A stretch of 64,000 bases of DNA from G963662905 sp963676725 (GTDB lineage Bacteria > Bacteroidota > Bacteroidia > Bacteroidales > WRLA01): assembly GCA_963676725.1 (NCBI GenBank), contig OY781463.1, positions 3,038,001 through 3,102,000 on the forward strand, in the 5' to 3' direction. The position numbers and the translations under genes are program-made. The notes beneath the pieces are model-generated. The model saw only the letters and a list, made by a program, of their open reading frames with translations. It ran no database searches and had not been told where the DNA came from. Of the stretch, positions 41,785 through 50,430 are shown in pieces (the first letter of the stretch is position 1; each line of letters begins with the position of its first letter).

Positions 41785-43143
41785 ATGGATTATGATGTGT
41801 TAATTATAGGTTCAGGACCAGCAGGTTATGTTGCAGCAATTCGTTCCGGCCAATTGGGTTTAAAAACTGCTGTTATCGAAAAAAATGAAATTGGGGGAAT
41901 GTGCCTTAACTGGGGATGTATCCCTTCAAAATCAGTAATAGAAAGTGCTAAACTCTATCGTAAGATAAAAAATGAAGCGGAAGAATTTGGTATTGACGGC
42001 CTGAAAACAGAAGAAATCAGTTTTAATTGGCAGAAGGCTGTGAAACGCTCCAATGGCATTGTCAGAAAACTTACCGGAGGCGTTAGCTACCTCCTGAAAA
42101 AAAACGGCATTGATGTCATTATTGGTGAAGCAAAAATCACAGCAGCGAACTCTGTAAGTGTTGAAAACAGGAATATTACGGCAAAAAATATCATTATTGC
42201 TACCGGTTCTGTTAGCCCACCATTATTAGCTAAACTACCTAAAGATAAAGTGATTGACGTTAAAAACCTCTGGAAACTTCCCGAACTACCCAAGAACATC
42301 GTTGTGGTGGGACATACTGCAGTTGCTGTGGAAATGGCGCAATTTTTCGCTATGACAGGGAAAAAAGTCAGCTTGGTCTCCCCGAGCGACCATATCCTGC
42401 CATTAGCAGATCAATATTTGTCAGCTTATATGCTGCGTAAGATCAAAAAAGATGGCATCCAATTAGTCACGAATGCTGAAATCAAGGCAGAAAACTCAAA
42501 ATTAGAAAACGGCAAACTGATTATTGGCGACGAACAACTGGATTGCGATCTGGTTTTAAACACCAAAAAACGTGTGGCTGTGCTGCCCGAAATTCAGGTA
42601 GAGCTCGAATTGGAAGACGGTTTTATAAAAGTTGATGAATACAACCGCACAAATATTGAGGGCATTTTTGCCATTGGCGATGTGAACGGAAGGAGTTATT
42701 ATGCACATATTGGCTCAGCCCAAGGATTGCATACGATTAATTATATCAAAGGCATCAAAGAGCCAATGGATTACAATAAATACCCTGTAAATATGTACAG
42801 TGATCCGGAAATTGCTCAGATTGGTCAAACCGAACAACAATTGATTGAAGAAGGTATTGAATACAAAATCAGTCAGTTCCCGCTTTCTGCAAATGGAAAA
42901 GCAATGGCAGAAGGCACCAAAGAAGGCTTTATCAGGATGCTGAGTGAAAAAAAATACGGACAAGTTCTTGGCGTTCAAATTGCAGCGCCAAACGCCACTG
43001 ACCTGATTGCCGAAGCTTCCGCATTTATGGCTGTTGAATCAACGGTTTATGATGTTGCAAAAACAGTACATGCGCACCCAACCATTTCAGAAGTATTTAT
43101 GGAAGCCGGTTTTGATGCTATTGATCACGCCATTCATTTATAA
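41785..43143 (+). CDS. Dihydrolipoamide dehydrogenase (E3) with altered NAD-binding motif
   Basis: 452 residues. The FAD site (DYDVLIIGSGPAGYVAA), the redox-active pair Cys40/Cys45 (GGMCLNWGC), the second FAD motif (GIFAIGDVNG) and the C-terminal HAHPTISE are intact. The NAD-binding Rossmann motif is not: where GGGxxGxE is usual this has GHTAVAVE (176-183), losing three glycines, and the acidic residue at the end of the second strand is Ser199 (VSLVS). A third conserved region reads VLNTKKRVAVLPE rather than a GRRPN-like loop. It is last in the E1-E2-E3 operon. It may use NAD weakly, use another acceptor, or act through a partner (inference). Confidence 0.9.
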   Translation: MDYDVLIIGSGPAGYVAAIRSGQLGLKTAVIEKNEIGGMCLNWGCIPSKSVIESAKLYRKIKNEAEEFGIDGLKTEEISFNWQKAVKRSNGIVRKLTGGVSYLLKKNGIDVIIGEAKITAANSVSVENRNITAKNIIIATGSVSPPLLAKLPKDKVIDVKNLWKLPELPKNIVVVGHTAVAVEMAQFFAMTGKKVSLVSPSDHILPLADQYLSAYMLRKIKKDGIQLVTNAEIKAENSKLENGKLIIGDEQLDCDLVLNTKKRVAVLPEIQVELELEDGFIKVDEYNRTNIEGIFAIGDVNGRSYYAHIGSAQGLHTINYIKGIKEPMDYNKYPVNMYSDPEIAQIGQTEQQLIEEGIEYKISQFPLSANGKAMAEGTKEGFIRMLSEKKYGQVLGVQIAAPNATDLIAEASAFMAVESTVYDVAKTVHAHPTISEVFMEAGFDAIDHAIHL

Positions 43144-43183
43144 AATTGGATGACAAAATATTGTGTCTTATTAGAGATGCATA

Positions 43184-43223
43184 AAAACCGTAGAGACACA
43201 CGGCATAGTGTTTCTGCGGTTTT
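43184..43223 (+). terminator. Terminator of the 2-oxoacid dehydrogenase operon
   Basis: Sixteen-base stem AAAACCGTAGAGACAC/GTGTTTCTGCGGTTTT with two mismatched or wobble pairs and an eight-base loop, followed by TTTTCGCTT. It starts 41 bases past the E3 stop. Confidence 0.75.
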
Positions 43224-43284
43224 CGCTTATTATAGTTTGCCATTTTTCAACACCGAAGTAAGTACGCACATTAAAAAGAACAAA

Positions 43285-44070
43285 ATGAAAACAAAAAAAA
43301 TCGCATTAGTCACCGGAGCATCTGCAGGAATCGGAAAAGAATTTGCACACATACATGCTGAAAGAGGCGGAGATCTCATTGTCGTAGCAAGAAGCTCAGA
43401 CAAATTACAGCAAATGAAATCGGAATTGGAACAAAAATATTCGATCAATGTACTGATAATTACCAAAGACCTTGGACAGCCTGAAGCTCCAAAAGAAATT
43501 TATGAGGAAGTAAAGAAGGCAGGCCTTGATGTGGATTATTTAATCAATAATGCAGGTTTTGGGGGATTAGGGAAATTCCATGAGAGGGCATGGGAAGAAG
43601 ATCTAGCAATGATCAACCTTAATATTGTAGCACTCACAGCACTCACACGCTTTTTCCTCCCCGATTTTGTGAAGAGAAACAGTGGGAAAATTTTAAATGT
43701 CTCTTCCACTGCAAGCTTTATGCCGGGACCATTGCAAGCAGTATATTTCGCCACAAAAGCCTATGTAACATTTTTTAGCAATGCCATAGCCGAAGAATTA
43801 TACGACACCAACATCACAGTTACAACGCTAATGCCTGGCGCAACAAAAACAGAATTTGGACGCGTTTCCGGCATGGACAAAACCGCTATGTTTCAAAAAA
43901 CAGCAAGTGCAAGATCCGTTGCTGAAGAGGGTTATAAAGGAATGCTCCAAGGCAAACTTGATGTTGTTTCCGGACTCACCGCTTCTCAAAAGATAATGAT
44001 GTCCATGATTCCTTTTACGCCAAAAAAAATGCTGCTCAAGCAAATAAGGCAAATGCAGGAAGTGAAGTAG
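43285..44070 (+). CDS. Short-chain dehydrogenase/reductase, DltE/YqjQ-like
   Basis: 261 residues from the ATG at 43285; the frame is open 45 codons earlier but overlaps the operon terminator. Rossmann motif TGASAGIG, VVARSSDKL, NNAGFGG, catalytic Ser in VSSTASF, and Tyr/Lys in YFATKAY. The C-terminus MKTEF-like ATKTEFGR and VAEEGYKGM suits the long-chain NADP-dependent oxidoreductases of the YqjQ/DltE type. The substrate is unknown. It is separated from the dehydrogenase operon by the terminator, so it is transcribed on its own. Confidence 0.9.
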   Translation: MKTKKIALVTGASAGIGKEFAHIHAERGGDLIVVARSSDKLQQMKSELEQKYSINVLIITKDLGQPEAPKEIYEEVKKAGLDVDYLINNAGFGGLGKFHERAWEEDLAMINLNIVALTALTRFFLPDFVKRNSGKILNVSSTASFMPGPLQAVYFATKAYVTFFSNAIAEELYDTNITVTTLMPGATKTEFGRVSGMDKTAMFQKTASARSVAEEGYKGMLQGKLDVVSGLTASQKIMMSMIPFTPKKMLLKQIRQMQEVK

Positions 44071-44177
44071 CATCTGCAATAAAGCAAAGTATCACCAATC
44101 TCAACACTCTTCCCCCCCGAAAACACAGATCAGGGGAAATACAATTACTTTGCAATTATTAAACTGAAAAATTCCAT

Positions 44178-44185
44178 TACATTTG
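44178..44185 (+). promoter_or_regulatory. -7 box of the lipoate-ligase-like gene
   Basis: TACATTTG fits TAnnTTTG and lies 32 bases before the ATG at 44218. A TTTG at 44149-44152 is a possible -33 element with a long 25-base spacer. Confidence 0.45.
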
Positions 44186-44217
44186 TTGTATCGACCCAAT
44201 AACACAAAACAGAAACA

Positions 44218-44835
44218 ATGGAGCAAAATATTCAGGTACTGCCATATACCCTGCCGGACATAAGCATTTTGCATGACTACAAACCCGATAAGCATTTTTA
44301 TCTCTGGCAACCGGATCAAACAATTATTGTTTTGGGAAGGAGCAATAAAGCAAAAGCAGCGATCAACAGTATTCAAGTTTTGGAAGACAAAATTCCTGTT
44401 TATCAGCGCCCCTCAGGTGGCGAAAGTGTATTACTCAGTCCAAAAACCCTTGTAACATCAGCCGTTGGTAGCTTTAATGAACACAAAAAACCCACAGATT
44501 TTTTCGCCTATTGCAATGGAATTATTATCGAGGCCTTAGAGCAAATGGAGGTTTCAGGCCTTGGGCAAAATGGCATTTCAGACATCACCTTAGGAGCAAA
44601 AAAAATCCTAGGCTCCTCCATGTACAAACATTCTGAGCGTTGGTTTTACCATTCTGTGTTGAATCTTGGAATTGAAGCACACACCATTGCTCGTTACTTA
44701 CAGCACCCCTCGCGTGAACCAGATTACCGAAAAGGCCGTTCTCATGAAGCATTTGTCACGTCCCTTGGGTCGGAAGGGTACCATATTGATATAGACCTTT
44801 TAAAGAAGAAAATCGCCCAGGGTTTCTTGTATTAA
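44218..44835 (+). CDS. Short lipoate-protein ligase A-like protein
   Basis: 205 residues of the biotin/lipoate ligase fold. Family marks are FYLWQPDQTIIVLGRSNKA, then QRPSGGES, which replaces the usual RRxSGGGAV, and DITLGAKKILGSSM with the catalytic-type Lys. LplA proteins are about 330 residues with a C-terminal accessory domain. That domain is missing here, as is most of the conserved N-terminal helix. It could be a lipoyl or octanoyl transferase relative rather than a full ATP-dependent ligase. Its nearness to the lipoyl-bearing E2 (40488) fits a role in protein lipoylation, but the link is contextual. Confidence 0.8.
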   Translation: MEQNIQVLPYTLPDISILHDYKPDKHFYLWQPDQTIIVLGRSNKAKAAINSIQVLEDKIPVYQRPSGGESVLLSPKTLVTSAVGSFNEHKKPTDFFAYCNGIIIEALEQMEVSGLGQNGISDITLGAKKILGSSMYKHSERWFYHSVLNLGIEAHTIARYLQHPSREPDYRKGRSHEAFVTSLGSEGYHIDIDLLKKKIAQGFLY

Positions 44836-45098
44836 GAGGTATTTTAAGCAAACAAAAGCAGAAAATAAAGCTTATGAGTACGATCTGATTCAATAAATTG
44901 AAACTCAAATACAGTCGAATTTTCTAATGGCTCATTTTATTATAGCTAAGGCTTCTATTCAGGACAAAATTTTTTGAATTGCAAGCGTTTGTGCTCTCTT
45001 TTAGATATAGAATGCCCTGGGTTTTCTCAATAAAAAGGGCAGGGAAATAGCCACATACAATAAATTTTTAAGCCTTACGGATATCAACAGTTTATTAC

Positions 45099-45106
45099 TA
45101 TTTTTG
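45099..45106 (+). promoter_or_regulatory. -7 box adjoining the lepA start
   Basis: TATTTTTG ends four bases before the lepA ATG, so the transcript could begin at or within a base or two of the start codon. No good -33 element is visible. Confidence 0.4.
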
Positions 45107-45110
45107 CAGC

Positions 45111-46898
45111 ATGAATAATATTAGGAATTTTTGCATCATAGCCCATATCGATCATGGAAAGAGCACCATTGCAGACCGACTTCTACAATTAACGGAAACG
45201 GTATCAGGCAGGGATTTGCAGGCGCAGGTACTCGACGATATGGACATTGAACGCGAGCGTGGCATTACAATTAAGAGCCATGCCATACAGATGAATTTTG
45301 CACGTGACGGCCAGAAATATCACCTGAATCTTATAGATACCCCGGGGCATGTCGATTTCTCATACGAAGTATCCCGTTCCATTGCCGCCTGCGAAGGTGC
45401 TTTATTGATTGTAGATGCAACACAAGGCATTCAAGCACAAACAATTAGCAATCTATATATGGCTCTGGAAAATGATTTAGAAATTATTCCTGTGCTCAAT
45501 AAAATGGATCTTGCTGCAGCCATGCCCGATGAAGTTACTGATCAAATTGTAGACCTCATTGGTTGCGATATTGAAGACGTAATTCAGGCCAGTGGAAAAA
45601 CAGGCTTAGGGATTACAAAAATCCTTGATGCTATTGTTGATCGCATTAAATCTCCAAAAGGGGACGTAAAAGCACCCTTAGAAGCCTTAATTTTTGATTC
45701 CGTATATAACTCATTCAGAGGTGTTATTGCATATTTTCGTATCCTCAACGGAACAATAGCTAAAGGCGATCACGTAAAATTTGTTAATACAAAAAAAGAA
45801 TATCATGCCGATGAAATTGGCGTGCTTAAAATGGGGCTTGAACCGCGCAAAACTCTTGCTGCAGGTGATGTTGGCTACATTATCTCCGGAATAAAAACCA
45901 GCACCGAAGTAAAAGTAGGCGACACTATCACCCATGTTGACAGACCTTGCGCGAAAGCCATCAGTGGTTTTGAGAATGTAAAACCAATGGTATTTGCCGG
46001 GGTTTATCCTGTTGATGCTGATGATTATGAAGATCTACGCGCTTCCCTTGAAAAGCTGCAACTAAACGATGCTTCCCTTACTTTTGAACCTGAATCTTCA
46101 GCAGCATTGGGCTTTGGTTTTCGTTGTGGATTTCTAGGCCTATTGCATATGGAAATTGTACAGGAACGCCTCGACCGTGAATTTGACATGAACGTAATCA
46201 CCACAGTTCCAAACGTTTCGTACAAAGCTTATACAACAAAAAATGAAGTAAAAGAGGTTCATAACCCATCGGGCCTGCCCGATCAAAAATACCTCGATTA
46301 TATCGAAGAGCCTTTTATAACGGCCAATATTATTACAAAATCAGATTATGTCGGCGCCATTATGACACTTTGCATTAGCAAAAGAGGCACCTTAAAAAAC
46401 CAGACCTACCTCACCAGCGAGCGTGTTGAAATTATTTTCGAAATGCCTCTCGGTGAAATCGTTTTTGATTTTTACGATAAACTAAAAAGTATTTCAAAAG
46501 GCTATGCTTCTTTTGATTATTATACATCAAGCTATCAACGGGCTAATCTAGTAAAACTCGACATCCTTCTCAATGGCGAAAATGTGGATGCCCTCTCTAC
46601 GCTAATCCATAGGGATAATGCCTATGATTTTGGTCGTCGGATGTGTGTAAAACTGAAAGAGCTTATCCCAAGACAACAATTTGATATTGCAATTCAAGCG
46701 GCAATCGGCGCAAAAATTATTGCCCGTGAAACCATCAAAGCCGTAAGAAAAGATGTTACTGCAAAATGTTATGGCGGTGATATCACACGAAAACGCAAGC
46801 TGCTCGAGAAACAGAAAAAAGGAAAAAAGAGAATGCGCCAAGTAGGTAATGTAGAAGTTCCTCAAACGGCTTTCTTAGCTGTTTTAAAACTTGATTAA
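45111..46898 (+). CDS. lepA: Elongation factor 4 (LepA)
   Basis: 595 residues, the normal length. Ribosome-binding translational GTPase. It shows AHIDHGKST (G1), the switch region with RERGITIKS (G2), DTPGHVDF (G3), NKMDL (G4) and the SGKTG-like segment ASGKTGLG (G5). The LepA-specific C-terminal domain ends with KLLEKQKKGKKRMRQVGNVEVPQTAFLAVLKL. EF4 helps back-translocation and is mostly dispensable. The ATG lies four bases after a TAnnTTTG box; no Shine-Dalgarno sequence. Terminator directly downstream. Confidence 0.99.
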   Translation: MNNIRNFCIIAHIDHGKSTIADRLLQLTETVSGRDLQAQVLDDMDIERERGITIKSHAIQMNFARDGQKYHLNLIDTPGHVDFSYEVSRSIAACEGALLIVDATQGIQAQTISNLYMALENDLEIIPVLNKMDLAAAMPDEVTDQIVDLIGCDIEDVIQASGKTGLGITKILDAIVDRIKSPKGDVKAPLEALIFDSVYNSFRGVIAYFRILNGTIAKGDHVKFVNTKKEYHADEIGVLKMGLEPRKTLAAGDVGYIISGIKTSTEVKVGDTITHVDRPCAKAISGFENVKPMVFAGVYPVDADDYEDLRASLEKLQLNDASLTFEPESSAALGFGFRCGFLGLLHMEIVQERLDREFDMNVITTVPNVSYKAYTTKNEVKEVHNPSGLPDQKYLDYIEEPFITANIITKSDYVGAIMTLCISKRGTLKNQTYLTSERVEIIFEMPLGEIVFDFYDKLKSISKGYASFDYYTSSYQRANLVKLDILLNGENVDALSTLIHRDNAYDFGRRMCVKLKELIPRQQFDIAIQAAIGAKIIARETIKAVRKDVTAKCYGGDITRKRKLLEKQKKGKKRMRQVGNVEVPQTAFLAVLKLD

Positions 46899-46936
46899 AT
46901 ACGCCATAATAATCGCATAAGTATCATTAAAATATC

Positions 46937-46962
46937 GCCCGGGCAATGTCCGGGTTTTTTTA
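46937..46962 (+). terminator. Terminator of lepA
   Basis: Stem CCCGG/CCGGG around a seven-base loop followed by seven T, 40 bases past the lepA stop. Confidence 0.85.
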
Positions 46963-47041
46963 TTGAGCCTAAACCCATCAAAACAAAATCAACATTTATC
47001 CGTCCTGTATGGTGAAAAATTCGCACCACAGGAAAACTTTT

Positions 47042-47049
47042 TATTTTTG
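47042..47049 (+). promoter_or_regulatory. Candidate -7 box of the second ECF operon
   Basis: TATTTTTG, 53 bases before the ATG at 47103; no clear -33 TTG. Confidence 0.35.
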
Positions 47050-47102
47050 TTGTAACTTTCACAGCAGCATAGACGTTTTACAATAAAGCCATAAACTAGC
47101 TA

Positions 47103-47588
47103 ATGACGCGAAAAGAATACAATCAATGCGTTGATGACTATTCTGACAATATCTATCGTTTTGTCCTGAAAAGCATACATGACAAGGATACAGCGAAAGA
47201 TATTGTACAGGAAGCCTATACACGTTTATGGACCAATGTGGATAAGATCGCCTTTATAAAAGCAAAACCCTGGCTGTTTACCACCTCTTATAATTATATG
47301 ATCGATCGAATCCGTAAAGACAAAAAAAGCCGTTCTGTTGAGGACACCATATACAGCGAACCGTCGACAGAACGAACATATAGCGACCTTCAGGAAATAC
47401 TACACGAAGCCCTGAAGTTGCTTCCTCAAAAACAGCGCTCTGTTTTATTGCTACGTGATTATGAAGGATATAGTTATAAAGAAATTGGAGAAATGACTGA
47501 CATGAACGAATCTCAAGTAAAAGTCTATATCTATCGTGCACGCATCTTTTTAAAGAAATATATTGGCAAACCGGAAAACGTGGTATAA
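47103..47588 (+). CDS. ECF RNA polymerase sigma factor
   Basis: 161 residues. Region 2: FVLKSIHDKDTAKDIVQEAYTRLWTNVDKI and WLFTTSYNYMIDRIRK. Region 4: LLPQKQRSVLLLRDYEGYSYKEIGEMTDMNESQVKVYIYRARIFLK. It overlaps by one base the gene for a membrane protein that starts at 47588. With the downstream DUF2807 protein it forms an operon that differs from the ECF unit at 13519-15109. Members of this group in Bacteroidota often control envelope genes, but the regulon is not visible here. Confidence 0.93.
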   Translation: MTRKEYNQCVDDYSDNIYRFVLKSIHDKDTAKDIVQEAYTRLWTNVDKIAFIKAKPWLFTTSYNYMIDRIRKDKKSRSVEDTIYSEPSTERTYSDLQEILHEALKLLPQKQRSVLLLRDYEGYSYKEIGEMTDMNESQVKVYIYRARIFLKKYIGKPENVV

Positions 47589-48691
47589 TGATGATAAGTC
47601 GGCAAAACTATGAATCGTACCTGATTGACTTTCTGGATGGCAGTCTCTCGGAAGAAGAACAAAAAATTGTTCTTAATTTTCTAGATCATAATCCTGATCT
47701 CTATGATGAATTTATGACTCTACAAAATGAGGCATTTATTTTGGATACAGATATTGTTTATCCTGATAAAAACCTCTTAAAAAAGCCTGTTATCACAGCT
47801 TTAGGCAGCATCAACGAAAACAATTATCAAGAATATTTTATTGCAGCATTAGAAAATGATGCTGATGAAAAAACACTGGCCCTACTCGACCGTTTTCTGG
47901 CTTTAAATCCGGAATTGGAAAATGATTTTAAGCAAAGTGGACTCTTAAAACTGAAAGCAGATCAAAGCATTGAGTACCCAAATAAAAAGAAACTCTACAA
48001 AAGGCAAAAACCAATTTATGCCTTCAATTTATCGTCATACAGATGGCAGGTAGCGGCAGCCATTACATTTCTAATTGCATTTGCGTGGTCGGTAAATCAT
48101 TTTTACAATCCTCATCAAAACACTGATAGAGAATATTTTATAGGAAAAAGCATGGACTATCTACCGATTCAATTGCTAGACCAGCCCTCATCCATAAGTG
48201 TTGAATTTGCCCTGAAGAACCTGCCTGCCATCAATAATCTGGGAAGCAGTTCCGATCAGGAAGAGATGATGACGGAATTGGCAGAAATGCGTCAATCCCC
48301 TCCTATTTTCATGAACCACATTGAGGCAGATCTGAGTATTTATGCCGATGCTTCCCCAAGCTATTTATTGCCCAATATGCTACCTATTGAAATATATTAT
48401 GCAAATCGTTTGGCAGAAGAAATAGCCTATGCAGAGCCATCTCGGGTTAACACACCCTTGAATGCACTTTCCCGCCTGACCACAAATATTTTTGGCAAGA
48501 AAGAATCCCGTCCGAAAAAAGAGAAAGACGCATTGTGGACTATTGCCAGTTGGGGCATTACGCGCCTTTATGGAGCCAGCAACAATGATGTACGCATTGC
48601 CAAAGAGAATAATAATGAAGAAGGATATACATCCTATTCTATTGATTCACAGATATTTAGCTATCATAAAAAGAAAAAAAACAAAAAGTAG
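47588..48691 (+). CDS. Probable anti-sigma membrane protein with duplicated N-terminal segment
   Basis: 367 residues. The cytoplasmic N-terminus repeats a short unit: YLIDFLDGSLSEEEQKIVLNFLDHNPDL (about 11-38) and YFIAALENDADEKTLALLDRFLALNPEL (about 81-108). Each resembles the N-terminal helix bundle that follows ECF factors in Bacteroidota. One membrane helix lies at about 151-166 (VAAAITFLIAFAWSV), followed by a periplasmic domain rich in Pro/Ser and a basic KKKKNKK end. Start codons at 47588 and 47591 are both possible; the first overlaps the sigma stop by one base, so they are translationally coupled. An anti-sigma role is inferred from position and topology. Confidence 0.75.
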   Translation: MMISRQNYESYLIDFLDGSLSEEEQKIVLNFLDHNPDLYDEFMTLQNEAFILDTDIVYPDKNLLKKPVITALGSINENNYQEYFIAALENDADEKTLALLDRFLALNPELENDFKQSGLLKLKADQSIEYPNKKKLYKRQKPIYAFNLSSYRWQVAAAITFLIAFAWSVNHFYNPHQNTDREYFIGKSMDYLPIQLLDQPSSISVEFALKNLPAINNLGSSSDQEEMMTELAEMRQSPPIFMNHIEADLSIYADASPSYLLPNMLPIEIYYANRLAEEIAYAEPSRVNTPLNALSRLTTNIFGKKESRPKKEKDALWTIASWGITRLYGASNNDVRIAKENNNEEGYTSYSIDSQIFSYHKKKKNKK

Positions 48692-48747
48692 AGTAACATT
48701 GGAAGGCTTCATACGTCATGCCGATGAACACTCAAAAAACACATACC

Positions 48748-50358
48748 ATGAAAAATAAAAGCACAATAGTACAACAAAGCCTCAGGGTATTCTTATTTGC
48801 AATGATAGTCCTTGGAATGCAATCTCAGATGTATGCAGATGTTACTCCCAGAAAAATTGAAAAAGAATTTAGTATTACCGGTTTTACAGGCATTGAAGCA
48901 GGAAGCAATTTCAATGTTTTGCTTATACCATCAGAAAATGAAGGCATTACAATTTCAATTGAAGAAGCTTTTATGGACAATGTGCAAATTACATTAAAAG
49001 GGAGCACTTTGGTTTTAGATTATAACAACAACAAATCCCCTCAAGAACTTACTGCTGTAGTGCGCTACAATACGCTCGAAACCATCATTGCCCATGGCGC
49101 AGCATTTATACATTCCGATGAAATTGTAAAAAGCCCTTATCTGAAACTAAAAAGCAGCGGAGCAGCGCGTATTGCACTGAAGGTGGAGACTGAAAACCTT
49201 AGAAGCGATGCCAGCGGAGCTTCGCAAATACAATTGGAAGGAACAACGAAAAACCACGAAATAAGTATAATAGGCGCAGCAGATGTGATGGCATCAAAAC
49301 TATTGTCATCAAAAGTGGAAGCAAATATCAGTGGAGCCGGAAACGCTGTTGTTGATGCAAAAGATCAACTGGACGCCACGCTTAAAGGTTCAGGAAATAT
49401 TGCTTACGTTAGCGAACCAACGATTAAATCCATTTCGAAATCAACATCTTCGAGAAGCAGAAGCAATCGCGACAGTCATAAAGTAAATATTGGCAACAGC
49501 ATACGTGTTGAAACCTCAGAATACTACGACAGCACCAATGTAAAAGTAGGAGGCATTGAAGTACAAATACTTGATGATGATTCTGTTAAAGTTTCCATCG
49601 GCCGTCATCAAATTATTGTTGATGACGATGGGAATGTTAATTTTCGCAGAAGGGTGCGTAATAATTTTAATGGACATTGGGGCGGTTTTGGCCTGGGCAT
49701 CAACGGCTATGTGAACAGCGATTTTAATATGGATTTTCCTAAGGAATATGAATATATGGATCTCTATATGGCCAAATCAATTTCTGTACACCTCAACCTT
49801 TTAGAACATAATTTCCAACTGAGCAAAAACGGCAAATTTGGACTTATTACCGGCCTTGGATTAGAATGGCATAACTATCGTTTTAGCAAAAATGTTACCA
49901 TTACTCCGGATTCTTCCACATTATTGGGCTATTATAATAGTGGAGCACGTTTTGAAAAATACAAACTGGTTATAAACCACCTGGTTGTCCCCATTATCTT
50001 TGAATATCAGACACATGCCTTACGTGCCGTAAATGATTTTCATATTGGTGTTGGTGTTGTTTTGGGCTTGCGGTATGCATCGCACACAAAGCGCAAATTT
50101 GATGAACGAAATAAAGAATACGATCTGATTGACCCTATAACAGGAAAAGTAGTTATGACCGCAACAACACCAGATCAGCGGGTTGGCAAAGTGCATGACG
50201 ATTTTCATCTAGCTCCGTTTAAGGCTGACGCAACATTTACCATTGGCTGGGGCTATGTCAATCTGTTTGGAACCTATTCACTCAGCGAAATGTTCCGCAA
50301 AAACCGCGGACCGGAACTGTACCCATATACTATTGGCATTATGCTTGTTGGCTGGTAG
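48748..50358 (+). CDS. Secreted DUF2807 domain fused to an outer-membrane beta-barrel
   Basis: About 536 residues from the ATG at 48748, which opens a signal peptide (MKNKSTIVQQ then LFAMIVLGMQSQMYA); an earlier in-frame ATG at 48718 is possible. Residues about 35-230 are a DUF2807 (head-GIN) right-handed beta-helix with repeated G-A/S-G-x-A turns, such as SSGAARIAL, DASGASQIQL, SGAGNAVVDA and KGSGNIAY. A Ser/Arg-rich linker (KSTSSRSRSNRDS) follows. The C-terminal 190 residues show alternating strands of an outer-membrane barrel (GGFGLGINGYVNSDF, HVNL-like turns, closing YTIGIMLVGW). Such a fusion places the beta-helix in the periplasm or outside. Last gene of the ECF operon. Confidence 0.8.
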   Translation: MKNKSTIVQQSLRVFLFAMIVLGMQSQMYADVTPRKIEKEFSITGFTGIEAGSNFNVLLIPSENEGITISIEEAFMDNVQITLKGSTLVLDYNNNKSPQELTAVVRYNTLETIIAHGAAFIHSDEIVKSPYLKLKSSGAARIALKVETENLRSDASGASQIQLEGTTKNHEISIIGAADVMASKLLSSKVEANISGAGNAVVDAKDQLDATLKGSGNIAYVSEPTIKSISKSTSSRSRSNRDSHKVNIGNSIRVETSEYYDSTNVKVGGIEVQILDDDSVKVSIGRHQIIVDDDGNVNFRRRVRNNFNGHWGGFGLGINGYVNSDFNMDFPKEYEYMDLYMAKSISVHLNLLEHNFQLSKNGKFGLITGLGLEWHNYRFSKNVTITPDSSTLLGYYNSGARFEKYKLVINHLVVPIIFEYQTHALRAVNDFHIGVGVVLGLRYASHTKRKFDERNKEYDLIDPITGKVVMTATTPDQRVGKVHDDFHLAPFKADATFTIGWGYVNLFGTYSLSEMFRKNRGPELYPYTIGIMLVGW

Positions 50359-50381
50359 GATGCAAGCGAAATCAACAAAAA

Positions 50382-50417
50382 AACCAGGCTGGAAACAGGC
50401 TGGTTTTTTTGTTTTTT
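50382..50417 (+). terminator. Bidirectional terminator between convergent genes
   Basis: Stem AACCAGGCTG/CAGGCTGGTT with a GAAA loop and one mismatch, followed by a T run on the plus strand and preceded by an A run that serves the minus strand. It lies between the DUF2807 gene and the tamL gene. Confidence 0.85.
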
Positions 50418-50430
50418 AAAAGGCTGCATC

